Shown: piece by piece, positions 18,337-28,103 of the stretch | How the letters are laid out: the number at the start of each line of letters is the position of its first letter | Numbering within the stretch: the stretch's first letter is position 1 | Assembly (NCBI RefSeq): GCF_025564085.1 | Contig: NZ_JAMGZJ010000077.1 | Location: 727,442 to 791,441, forward strand | Length of the DNA stretch: 64,000 nucleotides | Direction of reading: 5' to 3' | Source: Silvania confinis | GTDB lineage: Bacteria; Pseudomonadota; Gammaproteobacteria; Enterobacterales; Enterobacteriaceae | Notes under the pieces: model-generated | What the model saw: the letters and a program-made list of their open reading frames with translations, nothing else | Told to the model about the DNA's origin: nothing | Database searches by the model: none | Made by a program: the position numbers and the translations under genes

Positions 18337-21300
18337 TTAATGGAAAATGCCTGCTGCTTGCGCATGCTGAATCAGATGCGCTTTGTCATGAGCCGGATGC
18401 AGCGCCAGTAAGGCACCGAGCAGGCGTGAACAGGCTGCGCTGTCGCCGCATCCGGCCTGGCCCAGCGCTTCGATGAACAGGCAATGCTGCTGATGCTGCT
18501 GCCCGGCGGGCGTATCCAGCACCACCAGGTCCGGCAGCGAGACAGCAAAGAAATCGGCCTCCGGGACGTCGTCGCGATGGGCTTGTACCCAGGCGAGGAA
18601 CCCCTCGAAGTGACGCTCAGCCGCCGCGCTGTCGCCCAGCTGGCGTAGCGCCATTCCCTGCCAGAACAGATAATCGGCAGGCTGATCGTTGTAGTAGCGC
18701 CCCGCGTCAAGCGTTGTGCCGCCCTGCGCCGCACGGGTAAAGCAGCGCTGCGCCTCGGCCTGACGGTCGCAACGGGCGTGGCAATAGCCCAGCAGATACC
18801 AGATATCGTTATCGGTTTGCCCCGGCAGCCGCCCTTCCCCCAGGTTATGCGGATAGCGCAGTGCCGACTGCAGCAGCGCAATGGCATCGTCATACGCGCC
18901 GCTGGCGATGTGCTGTAACGCACGATGCTGCTGATTGAGCAGATACTGACCGGTCACTTTGCCTTCACCGCCTTCCCATGGGTGGAACTGGCGGGCGCTA
19001 AGCACCTCGGCGGCACTGCTGTACTGCCCGGCGCAGTGCCATAAACTCAGCAGCTCAGCGGTCAGGTCATCGCGCTTGAGCGCCACCTTTTCTCGCACAG
19101 TGAGCCGCTCCAGCCGTGTCGCCACCGGTTGGCCGGTGAGCTTATTGAGGTAGTCGAGCTCAAACAGGAAGCGCGGGTTGTCTGGCTCCAGCGCCACGGC
19201 ACGTTGCAGATACCGCTGCGCCTGCGCCAGATTGTGCTGTTTGTTCCAGGCGTAGATCCCCAGCAGGCGGTGTGCAGGGGCAAACTGCGGCTCGTGCTCA
19301 AGGGTGGATTGCCAGCAGCTCACCGCCTCGTCGTAACGGCGTTTGCTGTACCAGAAGCAGCCCAACAGATAGCGGGCGAACGGATCGTCCTGCAGGCTTT
19401 GCAGCATTTGCACTTCATCCAACGCGTTCGGGAAACGCACCCGGTTGGGCTCGCAGCGTCGGGCGGCCGCAATAAAGCGCGCACGTTCAGCAGGCTCATG
19501 GCTGAGCGCGGCGCGCCACAGCTGCGGCAGGGTTTCCTGGCTGTCGATCACATCCAGCATCGCACGCGCGGCATCGCCCATGCCCATCGAGGTCAACCAG
19601 CCCGCCAGCACACAGGCATTCGCCCCGCGGCGTCCGGTAACTTGCACCAGCTTGTCGCGCGACGCCGCATCCTGGCTTATCGCCCAGCGTGCGCAGTGCA
19701 GCGCATAGCTGAGGGGATGACTGAGCAGGCAACCCTCAATGTAGGTCAGCGCCGCCTCTTTGCCGCCCACCTCAGCCAGCGCAAGCGCCTTCAGCCCCAT
19801 CGCCAGATTGTTGCTGGCATTGATTCCCAGGCTGACGTCGACTTTTTCCAGCGCATCGGCATAATTGCCGCGCTTCATCGCCAGCCGCGCCAGCGACCAG
19901 AATGCCGCATCACGGCAGTTCCCGCTCCACGAGGCTTTGTAGTAGTGATCCCACGCGGCGTCGTCTTTCCCCTGACGCTCCAGCGCCGTCGCCAGCAGCT
20001 GGCTGGCTTCACCATCGCGCGGGTTCTTATTCAGATGATGGGCGCGAACCAGCGCCGCCTCGGCACAGCGCTGCGCCAGCGACCAGTCGGCGCGGTTAAG
20101 TGCCAGCGTACCCAGCGCCACGTTGTTACGATAGTCGTGGGCGTCCAGCGCCAGCGCCCGGCGGTAGTAATCTTCTGCAGAGCGGCTGGCGTGGTTGTAC
20201 TGCTCCAGATGCTGACCAATAAAATAGAGCTCATCGCTGTTGCTGATGTTTTCTGCCAGCGCAGGTGCGCTCGCGGGATCGGGCAGCGGCGTCTCCTGCG
20301 CAATATGCTCCAGATAATGCAGCAGGGTGCGGCCCGCTGCGTCTTTGACCGTCAGGGTTAAACACTGCGGGCCATTGTCGGCAAGCTGATGCTGCCAGCT
20401 TTCCCCCGGTTGCAGGGTCAGTTCGGTTTCCCAGACGGGCTGTCCGTCGGCGGTCAGTTCGAGGCGCACGGCATTCAGCGGTGCGATGGCGTAAAGGCCA
20501 AGATGAAGCTGCTGCTCAGCGCGCTCCAGCTTGATCGCCAGTTGGGTGTTGGCGTTCTGCACCCTTCCCAGCTCGCTGTATGGCAGGAAGTTCTGCACAA
20601 AGATCTTCTCTTCGTACGGTGCAAGCCAGGTGAAATCAGGCTGGTTATCGGTAAAGACGCCGGTCATCAGCTCGATATACGGGCCGTTGTCGTCGGTCAG
20701 ATTACGATCCCAGGCGCGGCCAAAATCGTCATGACCCCACGACCACTGTTTTTTGCCCGGTGAAACGTGGTGATCGGCCACGTGCAGTAAGCCGCCCCGC
20801 TCGCCGTGATGGTACGCGCCGACAAAATCGTAAGCCGACTTTTCGGCCATGTATGACGTCGGCACCGGCACGTTTTTGTAGCGCGAGATATCCACCCCCG
20901 CCGAGTAGTCGACTTTATAGTAGGTTCCCGTGGCGATCGGGAAGGCGGAGACGTCGCGCTTGCCATGGTCGAACACCGCGGTGACATCCGGCGGGAAGAC
21001 GCTCTGATGATCGTCCCCGCCTTTCACCGCCGGGTTCGCCCACCACAGGAAATGGCGCGGCGTGGCGTTGCCGTTAAAGACTTTGCCGGTAATTTCAATC
21101 AATGCCCGGTCAGGGTACAGCGTGAACCCGGTCATCACCTGCAGACCGCGCATCGGCTCGGCTTCACCCATCCAGACGGTTTGTGCGCCGTTATCCGTTT
21201 GCTGGAAGATGGCATCGACAGGCATAAAGGTGGTCGGGCGATGATGCTGCGGCCAGTTAAATTCGATCCCGCCGGAAATCCACGGCCCCAGCAAGCCCAC

Positions 21301-21612
21301 CAGCGCCGGTTTCACCACTTCGTTGTAGTAAACGAAGTCGCGCTGCTGGACCTTGTCATACGCACGATGAATACGTCCGCCCAGTTCCGGCAGCAGCATA
21401 ATGCGGATAAAGTCATTTTCCATCCACACGGCCTGGTAATCACGAACCTCACGTTTCCCCGTCAGGGTATCGGTCACACCGTATGGATAGACCGCGCCAG
21501 ACGAGCCCTGATAAACCCTTTTCTCGAGAAACATCGGGTTGGTATCTTCAGCACCGGTGGTCCACGTCGGTAATGCGACGGTCTCCCGCCATACTTTAAC
21601 GGCTCCAGACAT
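18337..21612 (-). CDS. yphG: YphG-like protein, DUF5107 plus TPR repeats
   Basis: A 1091-residue cytoplasmic protein with no signal peptide, matching YphG (1093 in E. coli). The N-terminal 350 or so residues form a DUF5107 domain with a galactose-mutarotase-like beta-sandwich look (LLPELGGRIHRAYDK, GIEFNWPQHHRPTTF, HFLWWANPAVK). The C-terminal two thirds carry many TPR helices (for example ALDAHDYRNNVALGTLALNRADWSLA). The function is unknown; the domain pairing suggests a carbohydrate-acting or -sensing scaffold. It is the first gene of the minus-strand cluster, divergent from the regulator yphH. Confidence 0.9.
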   Translation of the reverse strand: MSGAVKVWRETVALPTWTTGAEDTNPMFLEKRVYQGSSGAVYPYGVTDTLTGKREVRDYQAVWMENDFIRIMLLPELGGRIHRAYDKVQQRDFVYYNEVVKPALVGLLGPWISGGIEFNWPQHHRPTTFMPVDAIFQQTDNGAQTVWMGEAEPMRGLQVMTGFTLYPDRALIEITGKVFNGNATPRHFLWWANPAVKGGDDHQSVFPPDVTAVFDHGKRDVSAFPIATGTYYKVDYSAGVDISRYKNVPVPTSYMAEKSAYDFVGAYHHGERGGLLHVADHHVSPGKKQWSWGHDDFGRAWDRNLTDDNGPYIELMTGVFTDNQPDFTWLAPYEEKIFVQNFLPYSELGRVQNANTQLAIKLERAEQQLHLGLYAIAPLNAVRLELTADGQPVWETELTLQPGESWQHQLADNGPQCLTLTVKDAAGRTLLHYLEHIAQETPLPDPASAPALAENISNSDELYFIGQHLEQYNHASRSAEDYYRRALALDAHDYRNNVALGTLALNRADWSLAQRCAEAALVRAHHLNKNPRDGEASQLLATALERQGKDDAAWDHYYKASWSGNCRDAAFWSLARLAMKRGNYADALEKVDVSLGINASNNLAMGLKALALAEVGGKEAALTYIEGCLLSHPLSYALHCARWAISQDAASRDKLVQVTGRRGANACVLAGWLTSMGMGDAARAMLDVIDSQETLPQLWRAALSHEPAERARFIAAARRCEPNRVRFPNALDEVQMLQSLQDDPFARYLLGCFWYSKRRYDEAVSCWQSTLEHEPQFAPAHRLLGIYAWNKQHNLAQAQRYLQRAVALEPDNPRFLFELDYLNKLTGQPVATRLERLTVREKVALKRDDLTAELLSLWHCAGQYSSAAEVLSARQFHPWEGGEGKVTGQYLLNQQHRALQHIASGAYDDAIALLQSALRYPHNLGEGRLPGQTDNDIWYLLGYCHARCDRQAEAQRCFTRAAQGGTTLDAGRYYNDQPADYLFWQGMALRQLGDSAAAERHFEGFLAWVQAHRDDVPEADFFAVSLPDLVVLDTPAGQQHQQHCLFIEALGQAGCGDSAACSRLLGALLALHPAHDKAHLIQHAQAAGIFH

Positions 21613-21684
21613 ATTCCCTCTCCAGTAAACAAATAACAGTGAAAGACGATAAGATGGCAGTGTAGAGAGGAATTCAGCGGGCAG

Positions 21685-21705
21685 ATTGCGTAATGCTCAC
21701 GCAAT
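21685..21705. promoter_or_regulatory. Candidate YphH operator
   Basis: Perfect 7-base arms ATTGCGT and ACGCAAT flank a 7-base centre in the 115-base yphG-yphH divergent region, 22 bases before the yphH start. The size and symmetry suit a dimeric ROK-family repressor. That YphH binds it is inference. Confidence 0.5.
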
Positions 21706-21727
21706 ACAATTAACGGAGTTTAGTGAA

Positions 21728-22924
21728 ATGCGAATAAGCGGTCTGAATAACCAAAGGGTGCGCCAGCATAACCGACGCACGATCATGACTCTGGTCTGGC
21801 GCCTCAAGCGCCTGAGCAAATCGCAGCTGGCCCAGCACACCGGGCTGTCTATTCCTGCTGTCAGCAAAATCATTGATGAGCTGGTGACGGACGGAAAACT
21901 GAGCCATTCCAGTGAAAATCTCAGCAACCGGGGGATGAACAGCGGCCACTATCAAATCCCGGACGATGGCCCACTGATACTGTGCATGAATGTCAGCCCC
22001 ACCAGCATCGAAAGCCAGCTGATCGACGCCCGCATGTTGCCAGTGGGGGATTTTAGCTGGACCGACGTCAACGCCCAGACGCCAGAAGCGCTGTTGAAAG
22101 CCATCGAAAATTTGTGGCAACAGCAGCGCAAACGCTGGCCGGGCCAGCGGATCAATCTGGCGCTGGGGATCCACGGACAGGTCGATACCGCCACCGGGGT
22201 GTCCCAGACCATGCCGCAGGCACCGTGGAAAAAACCGGTGCAGATTAAGTATCTGCTGGAAGAAAAACTGGGGATCACGGTGAGGGTGGATAACGACTGC
22301 GTGATGTTGGCGTTGGCGGAAAAATGGCAAAACCCGCAGAACCGGGACGATTTCTGCGTGATAAACGTCGACTACGGCATCGGCTCTTCGTTTGTTATCA
22401 ACGGGCAAGTGTATCGCGGCACGCTTAACGGCAGCGGACAAATTGGCCACACCATTTTTGATCGCGACGGCGTGGCCTGCGCCTGCGGGCGCTATGGTTG
22501 CCTCGAAACCGTTGCGTCGCTGTCGGCACTCAAAAAACAGGCGCGGGTGTGGCTCAAATCGCAGCCCGGCTCCCTGAGCCTCGACCCGGATGCGCTCACC
22601 AGCCTGCAACTGCTGGACGCCTGGCGTCACGGTGACGCCAATATTCAGCGCTGGGCAGAACAGGCGGCCAACGCCATCGGGCTGACGCTATACAACCTGC
22701 TCAATATCCTCAATATCAATCAGATCTGGTTTTACGGCCGCAGCTGCGCGTTTGGTGAACCCTGGCTGCAGACCATTAATCGCCAGATTGGTTTTACTCC
22801 TTTCGACCAGGGTGATGCGGGACGCACCCGGCAGACTGAGATCGCATTTGGTGGCTTAACCCGCCAGCAGCAAATCATCGGCATCGGGTATTTGTTTGTC
22901 GAGGATGCACTGGAAGCCGGCTAG
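21728..22924 (+). CDS. yphH: ROK-family transcriptional regulator YphH
   Basis: A 398-residue NagC/Mlc-like repressor. An N-terminal winged helix (about 25-75, LSKSQLAQHTGLSIPAVSKIIDELV) is followed by a ROK sugar-kinase-like domain. The zinc-site motif is seen as GHTIFD...CACGRYGCLE. The ATG at 21728 (MRISGLNN) has GGAG upstream and gives the E. coli length (397); an in-frame start 14 codons earlier is less likely. Divergence from yphG and the palindrome between them suggest it controls the yph cluster in response to a sugar. Confidence 0.93.
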   Translation: MRISGLNNQRVRQHNRRTIMTLVWRLKRLSKSQLAQHTGLSIPAVSKIIDELVTDGKLSHSSENLSNRGMNSGHYQIPDDGPLILCMNVSPTSIESQLIDARMLPVGDFSWTDVNAQTPEALLKAIENLWQQQRKRWPGQRINLALGIHGQVDTATGVSQTMPQAPWKKPVQIKYLLEEKLGITVRVDNDCVMLALAEKWQNPQNRDDFCVINVDYGIGSSFVINGQVYRGTLNGSGQIGHTIFDRDGVACACGRYGCLETVASLSALKKQARVWLKSQPGSLSLDPDALTSLQLLDAWRHGDANIQRWAEQAANAIGLTLYNLLNILNINQIWFYGRSCAFGEPWLQTINRQIGFTPFDQGDAGRTRQTEIAFGGLTRQQQIIGIGYLFVEDALEAG

Positions 22925-22951
22925 CGGGAACATGTCGCAGTTGCGCGAAAT

Positions 22952-22968
22952 GACATCATCCTGATGTC
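22952..22968. repeat. Inverted repeat upstream of yphA
   Basis: GACATCA and TGATGTC form perfect 7-base arms around TCC in the 126-base gap between yphH and yphA. It may be an operator or a short hairpin. No T-run follows. Confidence 0.4.
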
Positions 22969-23050
22969 TGATTGATGAAGGAAAGTGGCATGGCGGGCCG
23001 GCAATTTGTGTATTAGCTTTAAGAGAAACCCACCCACAAACGAGCCTGCC

Positions 23051-23473
23051 ATGAACGCACTACGCTATTTCGATTTCGGCCAGTCCCGCCCGCTGATCCT
23101 GTTGATTGCCCGTATCGCCATTGTGGCGCTGTTTATTATCTTCGGCCTGCCTAAGATGACCGGTTTCGACGGTACGGTGCAGTACATGACCAGGCTGGGT
23201 ACCCCGATGCCAATGCTGGCCGCCATCATTGCGGTGATTATGGAAGTACCGGCCGCGATCCTGATCGTGCTGGGCTTTTTCACCCGGCCGCTGGCGGTGC
23301 TGTTTGTCTTTTATACCCTGGGCACGGCAGTGATTGGTCACCCCTACTGGGATATGAGTGGCGATGCGGTGATGCCGAATATGATTAACTTCTATAAGAA
23401 CGTCAGTATTGCGGGGGCGTTTCTGCTGCTGGCGGTTACCGGGCCGGGCTCTCTCTCCATCGACCGACGCTAG
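23051..23473 (+). CDS. yphA: DoxX-family inner membrane protein YphA
   Basis: A 140-residue protein with four hydrophobic segments, matching E. coli YphA (140 residues). DoxX-family landmarks are [20 protein letters not shown] and the third-segment [19 protein letters not shown]. Relatives are linked to thiol or quinone redox in membranes, but no function is proven. The start at [10 protein letters not shown] is preceded by GAGCC, a weak ribosome site. In E. coli yphA opens the yph cluster; here it lies beyond yphH, next to glyA. Confidence 0.93.
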   Translation: MNALRYFDFGQSRPLILLIARIAIVALFIIFGLPKMTGFDGTVQYMTRLGTPMPMLAAIIAVIMEVPAAILIVLGFFTRPLAVLFVFYTLGTAVIGHPYWDMSGDAVMPNMINFYKNVSIAGAFLLLAVTGPGSLSIDRR

Positions 23474-23481
23474 ATAAAACA

Positions 23482-23501
23482 AAGGCCGCTTACGCGGCCT
23501 T
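23482..23501. terminator. Bidirectional terminator between yphA and glyA
   Basis: AAGGCCGC and GCGGCCTT form a perfect 8-base stem around TTAC. A-rich and T-rich flanks lie on both sides (AAAACA before, TAATTATTT after), so it can end the convergent yphA and glyA transcripts. Confidence 0.85.
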
Positions 23502-23522
23502 AATTATTTCTGCCAGGCAGAA

Positions 23523-24776
23523 TTATGCGTAAACCGGGAAGCGTGCGCAGATATCCAGCACTTTGCCCTTCACGCGTTCGATAATCGCTTCATCGTTGAT
23601 GTTGTCCAGCACATCACACATCCAGCCAGCCAGCTCTTTCACTTCCGCTTCTTTAAAGCCGCGGCGCGTTACAGCCGGGGAGCCGATACGGATACCCGAG
23701 GTCACAAACGGGCTCTTCGGATCGTTTGGTACGCTGTTCTTGTTGACGGTGATGTTGGCACGGCCCAGCGCAGCGTCAGCTTCTTTACCGGTCAGGTTTT
23801 TATCAACCAGATCCAGCAGGAACAGGTGGTTCTCTGTACCGCCAGACACCACTTTGTAGCCGCGGTTCAGGAACACTTCCACCATCGCTTTGGCGTTTTT
23901 AGCAACCTGGTGCTGGTAAACTTTGAACTCTGGCTCCATCGCTTCTTTCAGCGCCACAGCTTTAGCAGCGATAACGTGCATCAGCGGGCCGCCCTGCGCG
24001 CTCGGGAAGACGGCAGAGTTCAGTTTCTTGTACAGATCTTCATCACCGCCTTTCGCCAGGATCAGGCCGCCACGCGGACCCGCCAGGGTTTTGTGGGTGG
24101 TAGTGGTGACAACGTGTGCATGTGGAACCGGGTTCGGGTAAACGCCTGCGGCGATAAGACCGGCAACGTGCGCCATGTCAACGAACAGGTATGCGCCGAT
24201 GCTGTCTGCGATTTCACGCATTTTAGCCCAGTCAACAACGCCGGAGTACGCCGAGAAACCGCCGATGATCATCTTCGGTTTGTGGGTCTGAGCCTGTTTC
24301 GCCATGTCTTCGTAGTCAATTTTACCGGCTTCATCAATACCGTAAGGAATGATGTTGTACAGCTTGCCAGAGAAGTTAACCGGAGAACCGTGAGTCAGGT
24401 GACCACCTTGCGCCAGGTTCATACCCAGAACGGTATCGCCCGGCTGCAGCAGCGCGGTGTACACCGCGAAGTTAGCCTGAGAACCGGAGTGCGGCTGCAC
24501 GTTGGCGTAATCAGCGCCAAACAGCTCTTTTGCACGGTCAATCGCCAGTTGTTCAACGATATCAACGTACTCGCAACCGCCGTAATAGCGTTTGCCCGGA
24601 TAACCTTCAGCGTATTTGTTGGTCAGCTGAGAACCCTGCGCCTGCATCACGCGCGGGCTGGTGTAGTTTTCGGAGGCGATCAGTTCGATGTGCTCTTCCT
24701 GACGTACTTTTTCCTGCTCCATAGCCTGCCACAGTTCGGCATCATAATCGGCAATGTTCATTTCACGCTTTAACAT
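23523..24776 (-). CDS. glyA: Serine hydroxymethyltransferase
   Basis: A PLP enzyme that makes glycine and 5,10-methylene-tetrahydrofolate from serine, the main source of one-carbon units. The 417 residues equal the E. coli length. The PLP lysine is in [31 protein letters not shown] is another family landmark. The start is set at [12 protein letters not shown], as in E. coli; a start two codons upstream is possible. The PurR box upstream fits known purine control. Confidence 0.98.
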   Translation of the reverse strand: MLKREMNIADYDAELWQAMEQEKVRQEEHIELIASENYTSPRVMQAQGSQLTNKYAEGYPGKRYYGGCEYVDIVEQLAIDRAKELFGADYANVQPHSGSQANFAVYTALLQPGDTVLGMNLAQGGHLTHGSPVNFSGKLYNIIPYGIDEAGKIDYEDMAKQAQTHKPKMIIGGFSAYSGVVDWAKMREIADSIGAYLFVDMAHVAGLIAAGVYPNPVPHAHVVTTTTHKTLAGPRGGLILAKGGDEDLYKKLNSAVFPSAQGGPLMHVIAAKAVALKEAMEPEFKVYQHQVAKNAKAMVEVFLNRGYKVVSGGTENHLFLLDLVDKNLTGKEADAALGRANITVNKNSVPNDPKSPFVTSGIRIGSPAVTRRGFKEAEVKELAGWMCDVLDNINDEAIIERVKGKVLDICARFPVYA

Positions 24777-24895
24777 CCGCATCTCCTGACTCAGCTAACA
24801 AGTAAATTTTTGCCCTGAAAAAGGCAGTCCAGTTGGACGACGGGCAACAGTATAACTGATTAGCACGGTGATAACAGGTCTTGACAAACGATTTT

Positions 24896-24911
24896 ACGCA
24901 AACGTTTACCT
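24896..24911. promoter_or_regulatory. PurR box of glyA
   Basis: ACGCAAACGTTTACCT matches the PurR consensus ACGCAAACGTTTNCNT in nearly every position. It lies about 120 bases upstream of the glyA start, as in E. coli. Confidence 0.88.
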
Positions 24912-25034
24912 GCCCGTAGCGCAAGGGTTTGAGGAATAAAGAGCTGGCGTTTTTACAGCGGATTTCTTTTCAGGTTTGTGATGCACATAATTCATGTTAC
25001 ACAGAACCATTTACAATGCAGGGTTATTTTTTAT

Positions 25035-25057
25035 AAGATGCATACAAAATACATATT
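25035..25057. promoter_or_regulatory. NsrR-type site of hmp
   Basis: AAGATGCAT and ATACATATT halves surround a short A-rich centre, matching the nitric-oxide-sensing NsrR operator of E. coli hmp (AAGATGCATTT...ATACATCTT pattern). It lies 28 bases before the hmp start and would overlap the promoter. Confidence 0.82.
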
Positions 25058-25084
25058 ATAAGTCATATCTCAAAGGAAGCTGCT

Positions 25085-26275
25085 ATGTTAGACGCCCAAA
25101 CCATCGCCACCGTGAAAGCCACCATCCCCCTGCTGGTTGAAACCGGACCTAAACTCACCGCCCATTTTTACGATCGCATGTTCGCCCACAATCCGGAGCT
25201 CAAAGAGATTTTCAACATGAGCAACCAGCGTAACGGCGATCAGCGTGAAGCGCTGTTCAACGCCATCGCCGCCTACGCCAGCAACCTTGAGAACCTGGCG
25301 GTATTGCTGCCGGCGGTGGAAAAGATTGCCCAGAAGCACACCAGCTTCCAGATCCAGCCTGAGCAGTACAATATTGTCGGCGGTCACCTGCTGGCCACCC
25401 TGGATGAGATGTTCAGCCCGGGTCAGGAGGTGCTGGACGCGTGGGGCAAAGCCTACGGCGTGCTGGCAAATGTGTTTATTAACCGTGAAGCGCAGATTTA
25501 CAGCGAACATGCCGAGAAAACCGGCGGTTGGGAAGGCACCCGTGCTTTTCAGATCGTGGAAAAAACCCCGCGCAGCGCGCTTATCACCAGTTTTGAATTC
25601 GAACCCGTCGACGGCAAGCCGGTTGCGGACTATCAACCTGGCCAGTATCTGGGCGTGTGGTTGAAGCCGGAAGGTTTCCCGCATCAGGAAATTCGTCAGT
25701 ACTCCCTGACCCGCAAGCCGAACGGCAAAGGCTACCGTATCGCGGTGAAACGTGAAGACGGCGGTCAGGTCTCAACCTGGCTGCATAACAGCGCTAACGT
25801 CGGTGACGTGGTACATCTGGCCGCACCAGCAGGCGATTTCTTTATGGCGGTAGAGGCCACGACCCCGGTGACGTTGATCTCCGCAGGCGTGGGCCAGACC
25901 CCAATGCTGGCGATGCTGGATACGCTGGCGAAATCTGCGCATGGCGCGCAGGTGAACTGGTTCCACGCAGCGGAAAACGGCGATGTGCACGCTTTTGACG
26001 ACGAAGTAAAAACCATTGCCGCCGCGCTGCCGGACTTCCACGCTCACACCTGGTACCGTCTGCCGAGCGACGACGATCGTGCCCAGGGCCTGTTTGGCAG
26101 CGAAGGTCTGATGGATTTAGCGCAGTATAAAGAGCAGCTTAGCGCAGCGAATATGCAGTTCTACGTTTGTGGTCCGGTGGCGTTTATGCAGTTTGCCGCT
26201 CAGCAGTTGGTTGAACTGGGCGCGAATAAAGACAACATTCACTACGAATGCTTCGGCCCGCATAAGGTGCTGTAA
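25085..26275 (+). CDS. hmp: Flavohaemoglobin (nitric oxide dioxygenase)
   Basis: Converts NO to nitrate with O2 and NADPH, protecting against nitrosative stress. It has 396 residues. The globin domain (1-140) has Tyr29 in the distal pocket and proximal His85 (IAQKHTSF). The FAD domain has RQYSLTRK and the NAD(P) domain has [14 protein letters not shown]; the C-terminus is ECFGPHKVL, typical of the family. AAGGAAG precedes the ATG. The upstream NsrR site indicates NO induction. Confidence 0.98.
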   Translation: MLDAQTIATVKATIPLLVETGPKLTAHFYDRMFAHNPELKEIFNMSNQRNGDQREALFNAIAAYASNLENLAVLLPAVEKIAQKHTSFQIQPEQYNIVGGHLLATLDEMFSPGQEVLDAWGKAYGVLANVFINREAQIYSEHAEKTGGWEGTRAFQIVEKTPRSALITSFEFEPVDGKPVADYQPGQYLGVWLKPEGFPHQEIRQYSLTRKPNGKGYRIAVKREDGGQVSTWLHNSANVGDVVHLAAPAGDFFMAVEATTPVTLISAGVGQTPMLAMLDTLAKSAHGAQVNWFHAAENGDVHAFDDEVKTIAAALPDFHAHTWYRLPSDDDRAQGLFGSEGLMDLAQYKEQLSAANMQFYVCGPVAFMQFAAQQLVELGANKDNIHYECFGPHKVL

Positions 26276-26281
26276 TGCAAA

Positions 26282-26310
26282 AAGCCCCTCACTCTGGAGG
26301 GGCTTTTTTT
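26282..26310 (+). terminator. hmp terminator
   Basis: AAGCCCCTC pairs with GAGGGGCTT around a six-base loop and is followed by TTTTTT. A REP-like half-element (CCCGTTGGCGCTTCGCTTGCGCGGGC) follows at 26313-26338, between here and the end of glnB. Confidence 0.93.
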
Positions 26311-26354
26311 TGCCCGTTGGCGCTTCGCTTGCGCGGGCCTGCGGGTTTTAGCTG

Positions 26355-26765
<411 letters not shown>

Positions 26766-28103
26766 TTACTCTTTAAAGTCGTTTGCTTCCAGCTCGTGGC
26801 GCGACAGCAGTTTGTAAAACTCGGTGCGGTTGCGCCCAGCCATCCGCGCGGCATGGGTGACGTTGCCTTTGGTGATCTGCAGCAGCTTGCGCAGATAGTT
26901 GAGTTCAAACTGGTTACGCGCTTCGGCGAAGGTCGGTAAGGCGGTGTTTTCCCCTTCCAGCGCCTGCTCCACCAGCGCGTCGCTGATCACCGGCGAGGAG
27001 GTTAGCGCCACGCACTGCTCAATCACGTTTACCAGCTGGCGGACGTTACCGGGCCAGCTGGCGGTCATCAGACGTTTCATCGCATCGGTGGAGAATGCCC
27101 GCACAAACGGCTTATGCCGCTCGGCGGACTGACGCAGCAGTTGGGTGGCCAGCAGGGGAATATCTTCTGCCCGTTCCGCCAGCGCCGGGATTTTGAGGTT
27201 AACAACGTTCAGGCGATAGAACAGGTCTTCGCGAAATTCGTTGCGCGCCATCGCTTTGGGCAGATCCCGGTGGGTGGCGGAGATAATACGCACGTTGATG
27301 TCGATATCGCGGTTGCTGCCCAGCGGCCTGACCTTGCGCTCCTGCAGGACGCGCAGCAACTTGACCTGCAGGGGCGCAGGCATGTCGCCAATTTCGTCGA
27401 GGAATAATGTGCCGCCTTCCGCCGCCTGGAACAGTCCTTCACGACTGCTGACCGCGCCGGTAAAAGCCCCGCGCGCGTGACCAAACAGCTCCGACTCCAA
27501 AAGCTGTTCCGGCAGTGCCCCGCAGTTGATGGCGATAAAGGCCTTTTTGCCGCGCGGGCTGGCGTTGTGAATGGCCTGGGCGAAGATCTCTTTCCCGGTG
27601 CCGCTCTGACCGTTAATCAGCACACTGACGTCGGACTGCGCCACCATTCTGGCCTGCTCCAACAGGCGCAGCATGATTGGGCTGCGGGTGACAATCGCCT
27701 CCCGCCACTGGTCATCGCCGGAAGGCGCCGCGTGCTCAAGGGCATTGTCGATCGCCTTGTACAGCGCGTCTTTGTCCACCGGCTTGGTGAGGAAGCTGAA
27801 CACGCCCTGCTGGGTGGCCGCCACCGCATCCGGGATCGAGCCGTGGGCAGTCAGAATGATCACCGGCATGCCGGGCTGCAGTTTCTGGATCTCAGCAAAC
27901 AGCTGCATGCCGTCCATTTCGTCCATTCGCAGGTCGCTTATCACCAGATCGACCTTCTCGCGCCCCAGCACTCTTAGCCCTTCCTGACCACTTTCAGCGG
28001 TCACCACGCTGTAGCCCTCACTCACCAGGCGCATGCCCAGCAGTTTCAGCAAGCCGGGGTCGTCATCCACCAGCAAAAGATGTGCAGGTTTGCGGGTTGT
28101 CAT
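26766..28103 (-). CDS. glrR: Sigma-54-dependent response regulator GlrR
   Basis: Activates sigma-54 promoters, chiefly that of the small RNA GlmY. It has 445 residues. The receiver domain (1-120) has phospho-acceptor Asp57 (VDLVISDLRM). The AAA+ domain has Walker A NGQSGTGKE, the sigma-54 contact loop GAFTGA, and Walker B LFLDEIGDMP. The C-terminal Fis-type HTH is in NVTHAARMAGRNRTEFYKLLSRH. It overlaps qseG by four bases. Its likely DNA sites are found upstream of glmY. Confidence 0.97.
   Translation of the reverse strand: MTTRKPAHLLLVDDDPGLLKLLGMRLVSEGYSVVTAESGQEGLRVLGREKVDLVISDLRMDEMDGMQLFAEIQKLQPGMPVIILTAHGSIPDAVAATQQGVFSFLTKPVDKDALYKAIDNALEHAAPSGDDQWREAIVTRSPIMLRLLEQARMVAQSDVSVLINGQSGTGKEIFAQAIHNASPRGKKAFIAINCGALPEQLLESELFGHARGAFTGAVSSREGLFQAAEGGTLFLDEIGDMPAPLQVKLLRVLQERKVRPLGSNRDIDINVRIISATHRDLPKAMARNEFREDLFYRLNVVNLKIPALAERAEDIPLLATQLLRQSAERHKPFVRAFSTDAMKRLMTASWPGNVRQLVNVIEQCVALTSSPVISDALVEQALEGENTALPTFAEARNQFELNYLRKLLQITKGNVTHAARMAGRNRTEFYKLLSRHELEANDFKE

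Larger units (their letters stand above)
24777..25084. promoter_or_regulatory. glyA-hmp divergent regulatory region
   Basis: This 308-base gap holds the promoters of both genes. A PurR box lies on the glyA side and an NsrR-type site on the hmp side, both listed separately. In E. coli MetR also acts here; I could not identify a convincing MetR site by eye. No open frame of note was seen. Confidence 0.7.

Noticed and set aside
19129..20361. 410-codon open frame antisense to yphG
   Set aside because: A shadow of the TPR-rich yphG; no ribosome site and low-complexity composition.
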